Origin: Rugamonas rivuli
GTDB lineage: Bacteria; Pseudomonadota; Gammaproteobacteria; Burkholderiales; Burkholderiaceae_D
Direction of reading: 5' to 3'
Length of the DNA stretch: 64,000 bases
Assembly (NCBI RefSeq): GCF_009380165.1
Contig: NZ_WHUF01000006.1
Coordinates: forward strand, 124,001-188,000
Below are positions 1 through 8,500 of this stretch, one piece after another. The notes beneath the pieces were generated by a model. It was not told the DNA's origin. It searched no databases and worked only from the letters and a program-made list of their open reading frames with translations. Numbering within the stretch: position 1 is the first letter of the stretch; the number at the start of each line of letters is the position of its first letter. The position numbers were made by a program, and so were the translations under genes.

Positions 1-18
1 GAATTCGCGTCGTTGCAT
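1..18 (-). CDS. soxB: SoxB thiosulfohydrolase, first six codons only (cut by window start)
   Basis: An ATG at 18-16 on the minus strand opens a frame reading M-Q-R-R-E-F up to the window edge. SoxB, the dimanganese hydrolase that releases sulfate from SoxY-bound thiosulfate in the periplasm, usually begins with a twin-arginine signal of the form RREFL, and soxB follows soxX in the beta-proteobacterial order soxCDYZAXB. The position (23 bases after the soxX stop) and the RREF start both fit. Only six residues are visible, so the call depends on context. Confidence 0.6.
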
Positions 19-41
19 GGGGTAGCCCGGCTAAGGATGAA

Positions 42-662
42 TTACTGGTTGACCGGCGATTCAGGCGCCAGCAGCAGCGCCATCACATCCTGCATCTGCT
101 TCTCCGTCAGGATGCCGGCGGCGCCGAAGCGCGGCATCACCGAGCACGCCTGGAAGGCATGCGAGTTGTAGATCTTGGCCCAGGTGTACTTCAGGATTTC
201 CGGCGTCGGGCCGCCGCGCAGCTTGCCGTACTGCTGCAAGCTGGGGCCGATATTGCCGAAGGCGATTTCCTTCTTGTCCATCTGATGGCAGGCATAGCAA
301 TTGCCGCCGGCCGCCGTCCCTTTCGGATCGGACGATTGCAGGCCGCGCCCGTTCTGCGCGACCTTCTCGCCTTCCTTCCAGTCGCCCAGGTAGTTGCCGT
401 CGGCCGGATAGCGCACGGCGGCCGTGGCCTGCTGCTCGATCTGCTTGCGCTGCGCCGGCTTCAGCGGGCGTTGCGCATCCTGCGAGCACAGGCGCTGCGC
501 CTCGGTCTGCTCCAGACGGTCGACGGTGGCTTCGTTCTTGTCGCGGAACGAGGCCTTGAACGCGGCCAGGTCGGCGCTGTCCTTGGCTGCCGGCCCGGCG
601 GCCAGTGCTGCGCCGGAGGCCAGCACGCCCAACAGGGCTGCAGTGATGAGTTTGCTTTGCAT
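42..662 (-). CDS. soxX: SoxX, monoheme cytochrome c subunit of L-cysteine S-thiosulfotransferase
   Basis: SoxX pairs with SoxA to attach thiosulfate to the carrier cysteine of SoxY in the periplasm and passes the electrons to a c-type cytochrome. The 206-residue product has a signal peptide ending near ALAAG, a single heme site CYACH at about 122-126 and the distal methionine in MPRFG near 175, as in the family. I start it at the ATG at 662: a GGAG lies five bases upstream of it, whereas the GTG six bases further upstream touches that GGAG. The gene follows soxA by 12 bases and precedes soxB. Confidence 0.93.
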   Translation of the reverse strand: MQSKLITAALLGVLASGAALAAGPAAKDSADLAAFKASFRDKNEATVDRLEQTEAQRLCSQDAQRPLKPAQRKQIEQQATAAVRYPADGNYLGDWKEGEKVAQNGRGLQSSDPKGTAAGGNCYACHQMDKKEIAFGNIGPSLQQYGKLRGGPTPEILKYTWAKIYNSHAFQACSVMPRFGAAGILTEKQMQDVMALLLAPESPVNQ

Positions 663-674
663 GGACACTCCGTA

Positions 675-1481
675 TCAGCGTTTCAAACCCGGCGCCGCCA
701 TCACGCCGCCCTTGGCGTTGACGCCGAGGTAGGTGATCAGGTCGATGGCTGCCTGGGAGTTGTATTCCAGTTGCGGGAAGCGCTGCTGGCGGAAGCAGTC
801 GGCCATGCGCCACTGCATGGTGCGCACCGCGCCCTGGCTGACGCGGTAAGCGGGCCAGCTGGCAAAGGCGCCACGTGCGGCGGCGGCCTGTTGCAGGTTA
901 GGCAGGTCTTGCAGGCGGATGCGCTGGTCGTTTTTGCTATGGCAGGAGGCGCAAGAAAAATCATGCGGGCCGGCGCGGTAGAAGAACGCTTGCTTGCCGC
1001 GCGCATACGCGGCTTTTTCCTCGGCGTGCTGCTGCGGCAGGTTGATCTTCACGTCGCGCGAGGCGGCCGACACATAGGCTGCCAGCGCTTCCATGTCGGT
1101 GGCGCGCTCGCCCTGCTCGGAAAAAGGTTTGCGCACGATGTCGGCGCGCTCGATGCCCTGCAGCGTCACCATGCAATGCACCAGCCGCGCTTCGGCGTCC
1201 ATCACCTTGCCCGTGTCCTTGAAGTAGCGCGGCAGCTCGGCATAGGCGCCGGCAATGACGCCCGGGCCTTTGCCCAGGTCGCAGCCTTCCAGCGTGGCCT
1301 GCTTGGGACCGCGCTTGGTGGTCCACAGTACTTCGCCCTGGCCTTCGACCAGCTCGGCGGGGTTGCCGTCGGCCAGCATGGCGCGGTATTTTGCGATCTC
1401 ATCGCTGGTGCTTTGCGCGATGGCGCTGCCTGCAATGACCAGCCCCAACAGGCTGGCCCAGGTGACACGGGATAGTGGCAT
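675..1481 (-). CDS. soxA: SoxA, monoheme-type subunit of L-cysteine S-thiosulfotransferase
   Basis: SoxA carries the active-site heme of the SoxAX complex. The 268-residue protein has a signal peptide ending near SAIAQ, one heme motif CASCH at 177-181 and the conserved cysteine in MADCFRQ at 229, the position that carries the persulfide ligand in known SoxA proteins. The N-terminal domain lacks a second CxxCH and instead has lone cysteines at 67 and 103, which in the monoheme class replace the lost heme with a disulfide. It lies between soxZ (10 bases) and soxX (12 bases) in the same operon. Confidence 0.95.
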   Translation of the reverse strand: MPLSRVTWASLLGLVIAGSAIAQSTSDEIAKYRAMLADGNPAELVEGQGEVLWTTKRGPKQATLEGCDLGKGPGVIAGAYAELPRYFKDTGKVMDAEARLVHCMVTLQGIERADIVRKPFSEQGERATDMEALAAYVSAASRDVKINLPQQHAEEKAAYARGKQAFFYRAGPHDFSCASCHSKNDQRIRLQDLPNLQQAAAARGAFASWPAYRVSQGAVRTMQWRMADCFRQQRFPQLEYNSQAAIDLITYLGVNAKGGVMAAPGLKR

Positions 1482-1491
1482 GGTGATGGCC

Positions 1492-1803
1492 TCAGGCTAC
1501 GGTGACTTGATCGGTGCGGCTTTCGCCCAGATTGTCCTGCCAGCTCACGCTGACTGTGTCGCCCTTGGCGCCGCCCTTGAATTTAAAGGCGAGGTAAGGG
1601 TTTTGCGAGACCGACTGGCCCCACTGGCATTGCAGCACCACGCGCTCGCCGTGCTTGACGGTGACGTCGGTGATGTAGTGCGCCGGCACCACGTTGCCGG
1701 CCGCATCTTTGCGGATGCCGGCCTCCATCGGATGGGCCATCAGTACTTTCACTTCCGTGACGCCATTGGCGGCGTTGGCACGGATTTTCATTGGATCTGC
1801 CAT
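1492..1803 (-). CDS. soxZ: SoxZ, thiosulfate oxidation carrier partner
   Basis: SoxZ is the small immunoglobulin-like partner of SoxY; the SoxYZ dimer carries sulfur intermediates through the Sox cycle. The 103-residue length, the start MADPMKIRANA and the motif MAHPMEAG are typical. It has no signal peptide, as expected, because SoxZ is exported together with the Tat substrate SoxY. An AGGAG ribosome site lies upstream of the ATG. It sits directly downstream of soxY with a 29-base gap. Confidence 0.95.
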   Translation of the reverse strand: MADPMKIRANAANGVTEVKVLMAHPMEAGIRKDAAGNVVPAHYITDVTVKHGERVVLQCQWGQSVSQNPYLAFKFKGGAKGDTVSVSWQDNLGESRTDQVTVA

Positions 1804-1832
1804 GTCTGCTCCTGTCCTGATTCTGATTGGGG

Positions 1833-2291
1833 TCAGCCGCCGCAGCCGCCCAGCGTTACCTTGGTTTCCTTGGTCGCCGAGTACAGCTTGCCGTCGGCGG
1901 TCTTCACCACGGCCACCACGTTGGTGCTCTGGCCCATCTTGAGGCGGCTCTGCACGGAGGTGGTGGTGCCTTCCGGGATGATGAACTTGGCGGCCAGCGG
2001 GTTCGGGTTCTTTTCTACGAAGAAGTAGATTTCGCTGGTGCCGGGAATATTGGACGCCACGCTCACCGGCACCACGGCGCCGTTTTCAGCGATGTCGGGC
2101 GAGGTGATGACGATGTCCTTGCTGTCGGCCGGCGTGCCGCCGACGGCGGCCAGCGCATCGGCCAGGGACTTGGCGCTGAAGCCTTCACGGCCGGTGGCGG
2201 CCAGCGCTTGCTGGCTGCTTACCAGGCCACAGGCCACCAGCAGGCCTAGTGCCGAGCTGGTTTTCAATACGGTACGACGTGTCGGGTTCAT
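1833..2291 (-). CDS. soxY: SoxY, sulfur carrier protein with C-terminal GGCGG swinging arm
   Basis: SoxY covalently holds thiosulfate and its oxidation intermediates on a cysteine near its C-terminus. The 152-residue protein ends in LGGCGG, the diagnostic swinging arm, and starts with a twin-arginine signal (RRTVLK followed by a hydrophobic stretch), so it is exported folded with SoxZ. A strong AGGAG precedes the ATG. The operon order soxC-D-Y-Z-A-X gives the complete thiosulfate-to-sulfate set when soxB just beyond the edge is included. Confidence 0.96.
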   Translation of the reverse strand: MNPTRRTVLKTSSALGLLVACGLVSSQQALAATGREGFSAKSLADALAAVGGTPADSKDIVITSPDIAENGAVVPVSVASNIPGTSEIYFFVEKNPNPLAAKFIIPEGTTTSVQSRLKMGQSTNVVAVVKTADGKLYSATKETKVTLGGCGG

Positions 2292-2322
2292 GCAGTCTCC
2301 TGGTGGTTGCGGGTGGTCCCGT

Positions 2323-3387
2323 TCATTGCGCGCCGCTGGCCAGCCATTGAACGATGGCTTGCATGTCGGCTTCTTTCAATTGGCTTTGCGGCGGCATGGG
2401 CATGGCGCCCCACGCGCCGGCTCCGCCGCTGCGTATCTTGGCTTGCAAATAGGCTGCACGATCGGCGCGGCCCTGGTACTTGGCGGCGACGTCGCGCAAG
2501 GCGGGGCCGATAATTTTGTTGGTGACGCCGTGGCAGGCCAGGCATCCGTTCTTGCTTAGCACTTGCTGCACGTCCCCGCCGGCGGCGGCCTTGGCTGGAG
2601 CTGGCGCGGCGGCGGCGACAACGGCGGCAGCCGGTGCCAGCACGGCGCGCGCGGGCCGCGTGGTATCGGTGCCGCGCACGCCGCCCAGAGGACGGTTTTG
2701 CTCGGCCAGATTGCCATGCGCGTTGCGGGCGAAGTCGGGCAGGCTGGATGTCTGCTTGGCCTCGGTCGGGCAATTCGTCATGCAGGCGGTGTTGAGCACA
2801 TCGGGCTTGCCCTTGATGTCCCACAGGCCGGGCTGACGCACCAGGCCATTGCGGTTGGGCAGGCGCTGCTGCACGTCGGCGATGTTGTCGTTGCTCAGCA
2901 CGAAATCGGATGGCACGATGCCGCCCAGGTTCAGGATGTGTGCGGTGACGGCATACACCTCATCCGCGCTCAGCGACTTGGGCGCATCCCACGGCATGGC
3001 GCGGTTGATGTAGTCCCACAGCGTGGACAAGCGGGCCACCTTCATCAGCGTCGTGCGTTGCGGCACGCTGCCGTTGGACAGGGCCGCCACATGGCCGCTC
3101 TTGATATCGGCATCGGTGGTGCCGCCCACGATGGGCGTGAACACTTCGTTCGATTCACCGAAGCTGCCGTGGCAGCCGGCGCAGCGGTTTTCCCAGATTT
3201 GTTCGCCTTGAGCGACGGAACCGCGGCCTTTCGGCAGCCCCTGGAAATCGGCGCGCACGTCGATATCCCAGGCCTTGATTTCAGCTGGCGTGGCGGGGCG
3301 GCCGATGGCTTGCCATGGCGCGTCAGCCGCTTGCACCAGCAGGCAAGCGCCCAGCAGCGCGGCGGCGGCGAGTATCGATTTTTTCAT
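2323..3387 (-). CDS. soxD: SoxD, diheme cytochrome c subunit of sulfane dehydrogenase
   Basis: SoxD takes electrons from the molybdenum subunit SoxC as the SoxY-bound sulfane sulfur is oxidised. The 354-residue product has a signal peptide ending near LVQAADA and two heme c sites, CAGCH at 69-73 and CLACH at about 282-286, separated by a proline/alanine-rich linker near 250-275. The start chosen is the ATG at 3387, which shares one base with the soxC stop (TGATG), indicating translational coupling. The frame stays open further upstream, but that part reads inside soxC and has no signal sequence. Confidence 0.93.
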   Translation of the reverse strand: MKKSILAAAALLGACLLVQAADAPWQAIGRPATPAEIKAWDIDVRADFQGLPKGRGSVAQGEQIWENRCAGCHGSFGESNEVFTPIVGGTTDADIKSGHVAALSNGSVPQRTTLMKVARLSTLWDYINRAMPWDAPKSLSADEVYAVTAHILNLGGIVPSDFVLSNDNIADVQQRLPNRNGLVRQPGLWDIKGKPDVLNTACMTNCPTEAKQTSSLPDFARNAHGNLAEQNRPLGGVRGTDTTRPARAVLAPAAAVVAAAAPAPAKAAAGGDVQQVLSKNGCLACHGVTNKIIGPALRDVAAKYQGRADRAAYLQAKIRSGGAGAWGAMPMPPQSQLKEADMQAIVQWLASGAQ

Positions 3388-4721
3388 CAGCTCACCTGCA
3401 CGTTGGAGACTTCGCCATTCGGCGACACCTGCCAGGACTGGATGGCGTTGTTGTGATAAATGGAGCGCGTGCCGCGCACGGCGCGCAGCTGGTTGATCTT
3501 GGGTTGTACATAGCCGCTGTCGTCGATGGCGCGGCTTTGCAGCACGGCGTTGCTGCCATCCCACACCCAGTCGATATTAAATCGCGTCAGCGCCTTGTTC
3601 TGTACCGGCCCTTCGATGCGGGCGGTGCGCCAGTTGCGGCCGCCATCCGTGCTGACATCGACGCGCTTGATGCGGCCGCGCCCCGACCACGCCAGGCCGC
3701 TGATGTTGTAGTAGCCGCGATCGAGCAAGGTCTGGCCGCCGGATGGCGTGGTGATCACGCTCTTGCATTCCTGGATGGAGGTGTACTGGCGATGCTGCCC
3801 GTCCGGCATCAGGTCGACGTAGTGGATGGTTTCATCCTTGGTGTCCCATGGCTGGTCGCCCACTTCGATGCGGCGGAGATACTTGACCCAGCTGACGCCC
3901 TGCACGCCCGGCACCACCAGGCGCAGCGGGTAGCCGTTTTCCGGCCGCAGCATTTCGCCGTTCTGGCCCCAGGCCACGATGACATCGTCCAGCGCCCGTT
4001 CGATGGCGATGGTGCGCGTCATGCTGGAACCGTCGGCGCCTTCGGCCAGCACAAAACGGGCGCGCTTGCGGTCGATGCCGCACATGTCGAGCAGGGTCGA
4101 CAGCAGCACGCCGGTATATTCCGAGCAGGCCAGCATGCCGTGCGTATATTGCACCGTCGGCAGCGCGACATTGCCCCACTCGGCGCCGGTATTGGCGCCG
4201 CATTCGATGAAGTGGATGCGCGACACGGACGGCAGGCGCATCAGGTCGTCCATGGTGAACACGCGTGGCTCGCGCACCAGGCCGTTGATCATCAGGCGGT
4301 GCTGGCTGGGGTCGATGTCATGCCAGCCCTGGTGGTGGCGTTCGAAGTGCAGGCCGCTCGGCGTGATGATGCCGAACAGTCCTTGCAGTGGCGTGAAACT
4401 GACGGAAGCCTGGCGCACGCGGGTCAGGCCCGGGCTTTCGCGGCGCAACACATTGCCCTCCCACTTGGACGGCTGTCCATAGGGCTGGGCGGCCACCGGC
4501 TGGCCCAGGGTCTTGCTGTGCGCAGGCAAGGTCAGGATGGCGTCGTCACCGGCCGCGTTCTGTGCGGCGGCAACGCCGCCCGCAGCAACGCCGGCACCCA
4601 TGGCCAGGGCCTTACCCATGAAGCTGCGGCGCGCTGTACGCGCCTGTGCATGCTGGGCCTCACCGAGATGATGCTCGGGGGCTTGCAACAGCCTGCCGAT
4701 AGTGCGTAGCACATCCGTCAC
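3387..4721 (-). CDS. soxC: SoxC, molybdenum subunit of sulfane dehydrogenase
   Basis: SoxC is a sulfite-oxidase-family molybdoenzyme that with SoxD oxidises the sulfane sulfur bound to SoxY, allowing thiosulfate to go fully to sulfate without sulfur globules. The 444-residue protein has a Tat signal (RRSFMGKAL near 31-39), the molybdopterin-ligating cysteine in FIECGANT at about 174, and a C-terminal dimerisation domain. Translation starts at a GTG with AAGGAG placed just upstream. It is the first gene of the operon and diverges from a chemoreceptor; no clear promoter was recognised in the 120-base gap. Confidence 0.95.
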   Translation of the reverse strand: MTDVLRTIGRLLQAPEHHLGEAQHAQARTARRSFMGKALAMGAGVAAGGVAAAQNAAGDDAILTLPAHSKTLGQPVAAQPYGQPSKWEGNVLRRESPGLTRVRQASVSFTPLQGLFGIITPSGLHFERHHQGWHDIDPSQHRLMINGLVREPRVFTMDDLMRLPSVSRIHFIECGANTGAEWGNVALPTVQYTHGMLACSEYTGVLLSTLLDMCGIDRKRARFVLAEGADGSSMTRTIAIERALDDVIVAWGQNGEMLRPENGYPLRLVVPGVQGVSWVKYLRRIEVGDQPWDTKDETIHYVDLMPDGQHRQYTSIQECKSVITTPSGGQTLLDRGYYNISGLAWSGRGRIKRVDVSTDGGRNWRTARIEGPVQNKALTRFNIDWVWDGSNAVLQSRAIDDSGYVQPKINQLRAVRGTRSIYHNNAIQSWQVSPNGEVSNVQVS

Positions 4722-4841
4722 GGCCGGTCTCCTTGTGTTTTTGTGGGGATAAGCTTAGCCTGTACAAGTTCCTCAACGCAAGAGATTTCCTGTCCCGTAC
4801 TGTTGTCATAAATTTAAAAATTCAATCAGGGGAGAACACCG

Positions 4842-6374
4842 ATGAAGTTACGCGACAAGATGGTGCTGTGCATGGCTGTAGTGTGTTGTGCTTTCCTCGT
4901 CGCGCTGGGGGTGGCGTTGACGGGCATGCAAAGCGCCCGCAACCAGTTCCAGCAATTCCTGGAAGTGGACCAGGCCTTGTTGCAGACCACCACCAACCTG
5001 TACGCGCAAGGCCTGCAAATGGGACAGGCGCTGCGCAACGTGGTGCTCGATCCGAGCAACAAGGCCGGGCTCAAGAATATCGAAGACGCCAGCAAATCCT
5101 TCGCTGAACACATGCAGGTGGCGCAAGGCCTGGTCGCGCCGCAAAGCGAGGCCGGCAAGATGTTCGCGGACGTGGCGCAACTGCGCGAAAAACAGGCCGG
5201 GCTGCAAACGAAGATCATGGCCCTGGCCAAGGACGACCAGGCCGCCGCGATCCAGGTGCTGAACAAGGATGAAACGCCGGTCTGGCGCGTCATGCGCGGC
5301 CATCTGCTGGACTTCCTCAAGGCCAAGAAGGACGACGTCAAACAGGCCGAAGCCAGTGTGATCGCCTCGACCCAGCGTACGCTGTGGATCAGCCTGGGCC
5401 TGGCGCTGGCCACGCTGGTGGCGGCCGGCCTGGTCACTTACTGGCTGGCGGCCAATGTGATGCGCCAGCTGGGCGGCGAGCCGGACTATGCGGCCGACAT
5501 CGCGCGCCGCATCGCCGCCGGCGATTTCACCGAAGAGATACAGACGACCGGCGGCGATCGCGACAGCCTGCTGTCGGCCATGAAGTCGATGCAGCAAAGC
5601 CTGGCCGACATCGTGGCGCAGATCCGCAGCGGCGCCGACACCATCTCGACGGCGTCGAGCGAAATCGCCGATGGCAACCTCGACCTGTCCAACCGCACGG
5701 AGCAGCAAGCGACCTCGCTGGGCCAGACCGCCACCGCGATGGACGAGCTGACTTCCACGGTCAAGCAGAATGCCGGCAGTGCGCGCCAGGCCAGCGGCCT
5801 GGTGGCGGCGACGGCGGAGGTCGCGGTCAAGGGCGGCACGGTGGTGTCCGAGGTGGTGACGACCATGGGCGAGATCAATCAATCGTCGCGCCGTATTGTC
5901 GATATTATCGGCGTCATCGACGGCATCGCTTTCCAGACCAATATCCTGGCGCTGAATGCGGCGGTCGAAGCGGCGCGGGCCGGCGAGCAGGGACGCGGCT
6001 TTGCCGTGGTGGCGTCCGAGGTACGCAACCTGGCGCAGCGCTCGGCGTCCGCCGCCAAGGAAATCAAGGAACTGATCGGCGTCTCCGTGCAAAGCGTGGA
6101 GCAGGGCGCGCGCCTGGTCGAGCAGGCCGGCACGACGATGGACGAGATCGTGGCCGGCGTCAATCGCGTCAGCGCCATCATGGGCGAGATCGCCGACGCC
6201 AGCGAAGAACAAACCTCGGGCATCGAGCACGTCAACAACGCCATCGTCCAGATGGACCAGGTGACGCAGCAGAATGCGGCGCTGGTGGAGCAGGCCACGG
6301 CGGCGGCGCAATCGATGCAGCAGCAGGCCGCCGCGCTGGCCGGCGCCGTCAGCGTATTCAAGCTGCGCCGTTAG
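4842..6374 (+). CDS. Methyl-accepting chemotaxis protein with four-helix-bundle sensor
   Basis: This 510-residue chemoreceptor has a first membrane segment at about 10-30, a periplasmic helical domain (about 31-180) of the 4HB/Tar-like type, a second segment near 185-210, a HAMP linker and a long coiled-coil signalling domain with the hairpin-tip sequence around EGRGFAVVASEVRNLAQRSA. It should signal to CheA/CheW, which are not in the window. No C-terminal NWETF-type CheR tether is present. A GGGGAG site precedes the ATG. The ligand is unknown; divergence from the sox operon does not by itself link it to sulfur compounds. Confidence 0.93.
   Translation: MKLRDKMVLCMAVVCCAFLVALGVALTGMQSARNQFQQFLEVDQALLQTTTNLYAQGLQMGQALRNVVLDPSNKAGLKNIEDASKSFAEHMQVAQGLVAPQSEAGKMFADVAQLREKQAGLQTKIMALAKDDQAAAIQVLNKDETPVWRVMRGHLLDFLKAKKDDVKQAEASVIASTQRTLWISLGLALATLVAAGLVTYWLAANVMRQLGGEPDYAADIARRIAAGDFTEEIQTTGGDRDSLLSAMKSMQQSLADIVAQIRSGADTISTASSEIADGNLDLSNRTEQQATSLGQTATAMDELTSTVKQNAGSARQASGLVAATAEVAVKGGTVVSEVVTTMGEINQSSRRIVDIIGVIDGIAFQTNILALNAAVEAARAGEQGRGFAVVASEVRNLAQRSASAAKEIKELIGVSVQSVEQGARLVEQAGTTMDEIVAGVNRVSAIMGEIADASEEQTSGIEHVNNAIVQMDQVTQQNAALVEQATAAAQSMQQQAAALAGAVSVFKLRR
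5931..5965 (+). repeat. 35-bp exact repeat shared by two chemoreceptor genes (copy 1)
   Basis: The 35 bases in the signalling-tip region are identical to 43022-43056 in the second chemoreceptor, with further long matches just downstream. This is shared coding sequence between paralogues, not a mobile element. Confidence 0.8.
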
Positions 6375-6732
6375 GCCGGCTCATTTCTCTGCATTGTCAT
6401 CAATTAGTAATTTTGCAAAAGTACACTTACGACATGGAAGCTCCCAGCGGCGCGTTCTTGCGGCTGGGCTTGCAGCCCATGTGATCCCCACGCGACAGAC
6501 GGGCGGACCCGGCGAGACATTTTCGTGTCCTTGCGAGACAGTGGCCGCGCAGGTGAATCGTGCGGCTGCCGGCGTAGGTAACATGAACTGTTTGCTAACT
6601 TGAAGTTGATGGGAACGATGGCAGCCTGACCGCCGCGCTATGATGGCTCGTGCGACCGGGGCTGCTGTACGTCGTAGTGCGAGAAAATCACATAATGAGC
6701 CATCTTGCAGAGACTCTGATCGGAGACACCCC
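6375..6732. other. 358-base intergenic region without a recognised gene
   Basis: This is the longest gap in the window. It contains only short frames without coding character. A 7-base inverted repeat (GGCTGCC at 6564-6570, GGCAGCC at 6620-6626) has a 49-base loop and no T-run. GGAG at 6722-6725 is the ribosome site of the next gene. A promoter for the downstream three-gene unit must lie here, but no convincing -35/-10 pair was found. Confidence 0.6.
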
Positions 6733-7827
6733 ATGTCGTACACCCGCTTTCACAAGAAGTCGTTGCCTACGCTGTTATCCACTGTTGTCTTGCTCGCCGT
6801 TGGGAACCATGCGGCCGCCAGCACCCTGAACCAAAACGTTTCCTGGACCATCGACCGGCCAGGCACCAGCACCGTTTATCGCGTGGTGGCCTACGGCGAT
6901 TCCATCTTCGCCGGCTACAACGGCTCCGTCACCAGCGCCGCCAAATACTCGGCGCCGACGGTGGATGCGGAATACCTGTCCGCGCTGTGGAACGCCGACA
7001 TCGAGAGCGTGCGCCGCACCAAGTCCGGCGCGGTCGCCTCGGACGTCTACAACAACAAGATCGTCGCCGAGCGTTCGTATATGCAGGCGAGTAACACCCG
7101 CGTGGTCGCCTTCGAAATGTGCGGCAACGACGGCCTGCAAGCCCGCACCGCCTTCAAAGGCCAATCCGGCACCTGCGACGACAGCGTGCTGACGGCGGCG
7201 GAAAGCAGCTGCAAGACCTATGTCGGGGCCGCGATGGACTACATCAACGCCAACGCCTACTCCGGCGTCAAGCTCAAGCTGGTGTCGAACCTGCACTACC
7301 CTGGCTATGCTGCAGACAACGTCCAGAGCTCGTGCAAGGATCCATCCACCGGCAAGACCGTGAACATGCAGGACAAGTTCCTGCCATCCCTGGTGCGCAT
7401 CAACTTCGCGATGTGCGACCTGGCCCGCCAGAAGGGCTTTGCCTGCGCGGACAACTTCGCCCAGTACATGGGCGCGGACTATGACAGCAACGGCGACGGC
7501 AAGATCGACTCCGAAGCGCTGCGCTATGTCCCCGGCGAGAGCCAGGCCAGCTATGTCACCCGCATCACCACCACGCTGCGTTCGACGCTGCGCGACGCCA
7601 ACACGCACTTCGTGTCGTCCGGCAGCAGCTACGACTACATCCAATCGGACGACACCCATCCGACCTACAGCGGCAGCACGGTAACGGCCGGCCTGTTCGG
7701 CGGCAGCACGGGCACGGGGGCGCCGCGCTACAGCTCCTTCTCCGGCGGCAAAAATCCGATCTGGAATCAGTACGGCCACGAGCGGATGGGCTGGGCGGTG
7801 TCGACCTACAACGTCGCAACGCCTTGA
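6733..7827 (+). CDS. Secreted SGNH/GDSL-family hydrolase with an EF-hand-like loop
   Basis: The 364-residue product has a signal peptide (about 1-30, ending HAAAS) and the SGNH hydrolase blocks: GDS with nucleophile Ser57, GND at 131-133 and the Asp-x-x-His pair in DDTHP near 306-309. These enzymes are esterases or lipases acting on acyl or acetyl groups; the substrate here is unknown. A loop reading DSNGDGKIDSE resembles a calcium-binding EF-hand/dockerin loop. The ATG at 6733 is preferred over an upstream one because it has GGAG and begins the signal peptide. It heads a tight operon with the two envelope genes that follow (20 and 5 base gaps). Confidence 0.85.
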   Translation: MSYTRFHKKSLPTLLSTVVLLAVGNHAAASTLNQNVSWTIDRPGTSTVYRVVAYGDSIFAGYNGSVTSAAKYSAPTVDAEYLSALWNADIESVRRTKSGAVASDVYNNKIVAERSYMQASNTRVVAFEMCGNDGLQARTAFKGQSGTCDDSVLTAAESSCKTYVGAAMDYINANAYSGVKLKLVSNLHYPGYAADNVQSSCKDPSTGKTVNMQDKFLPSLVRINFAMCDLARQKGFACADNFAQYMGADYDSNGDGKIDSEALRYVPGESQASYVTRITTTLRSTLRDANTHFVSSGSSYDYIQSDDTHPTYSGSTVTAGLFGGSTGTGAPRYSSFSGGKNPIWNQYGHERMGWAVSTYNVATP

Positions 7828-7847
7828 GGCACAGCTGAGACCATCCC

Positions 7848-8495
7848 TTGGATAAGCCTCCCCGCACCTGGCATCCGCGCACCGGCTATCTCGCCGTCGC
7901 GCTGGTGCTGGCCGTGATCGGCTGCGGCGTGCTGGTTTATCTGGTGACGACGCCCGACGCCAATCTGGCCGGGCCGTCGTTGCCTGCTCAGGCCGGCGCG
8001 GCGTCTGCCGCCGGGCCGCAGTCCGCGCCTGCTCCTGCGATGCAGCAGGCTGCGGCACAAGCCTCGCAACCATCGCAGCCAGCGCGCGCGCCGGAAGGCG
8101 ACGCCGACCCGACGCGCGACCTGAAAAGCTACGTGGCCCGAGGCGAGAAACCAACCATGCCCGAAGTGATAGAACGCCTGCATGAGCGCGGCGTGTACTC
8201 CGGCCTCGGCGCATTTTCGCCGCCGGGCACCCGTCCGCCCAAGGTCGGGCTGGCTGTGCCCGAGGACTTCGAACTGCCGGCCGGCTACGTCCGCCACCAC
8301 CAGGCCACCGACGATGGCCAGCGCATCGAAGCCATCCTGATGTTCGCGCCTGATTTCCAACTGTATGACTCCGCCCACCAGCCGATAGCCATGCCCAAAG
8401 ACCGCGTCGTTCCGCCGGAGCTGGCTCCGCCCGGACTGCCGATCCGGCGCATCGTCATTCCCAAACCAGTGGACCCGGCCAGCCCCGGCCGCTGA
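7848..8495 (+). CDS. Single-pass inner-membrane protein of unknown function, linked to Lnt-like gene
   Basis: The 215-residue protein has one membrane segment at about 13-35, a proline/alanine/glutamine-rich linker at about 40-85 and a soluble, probably periplasmic, domain from about 90 to 215 rich in proline. No family was recognised. It appears to start at a TTG, since no in-frame ATG occurs before residue 165 and a later start would lose the membrane anchor. It follows the SGNH hydrolase by 20 bases and precedes the Lnt-like gene by 5 bases, so it probably works with them at the envelope. Confidence 0.7.
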   Translation: MDKPPRTWHPRTGYLAVALVLAVIGCGVLVYLVTTPDANLAGPSLPAQAGAASAAGPQSAPAPAMQQAAAQASQPSQPARAPEGDADPTRDLKSYVARGEKPTMPEVIERLHERGVYSGLGAFSPPGTRPPKVGLAVPEDFELPAGYVRHHQATDDGQRIEAILMFAPDFQLYDSAHQPIAMPKDRVVPPELAPPGLPIRRIVIPKPVDPASPGR

Positions 8496-8500
8496 TTCGC

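Noticed and set aside
6564..6626. Inverted repeat GGCTGCC/GGCAGCC as a possible small RNA
   Set aside because: Seven-base arms with a 49-base loop, no T-tract and no promoter were found.
6381..6743. Minus-strand 120-codon frame in the largest gap
   Set aside because: No ribosome site, no domain and composition like a random frame; it also runs into the SGNH gene.
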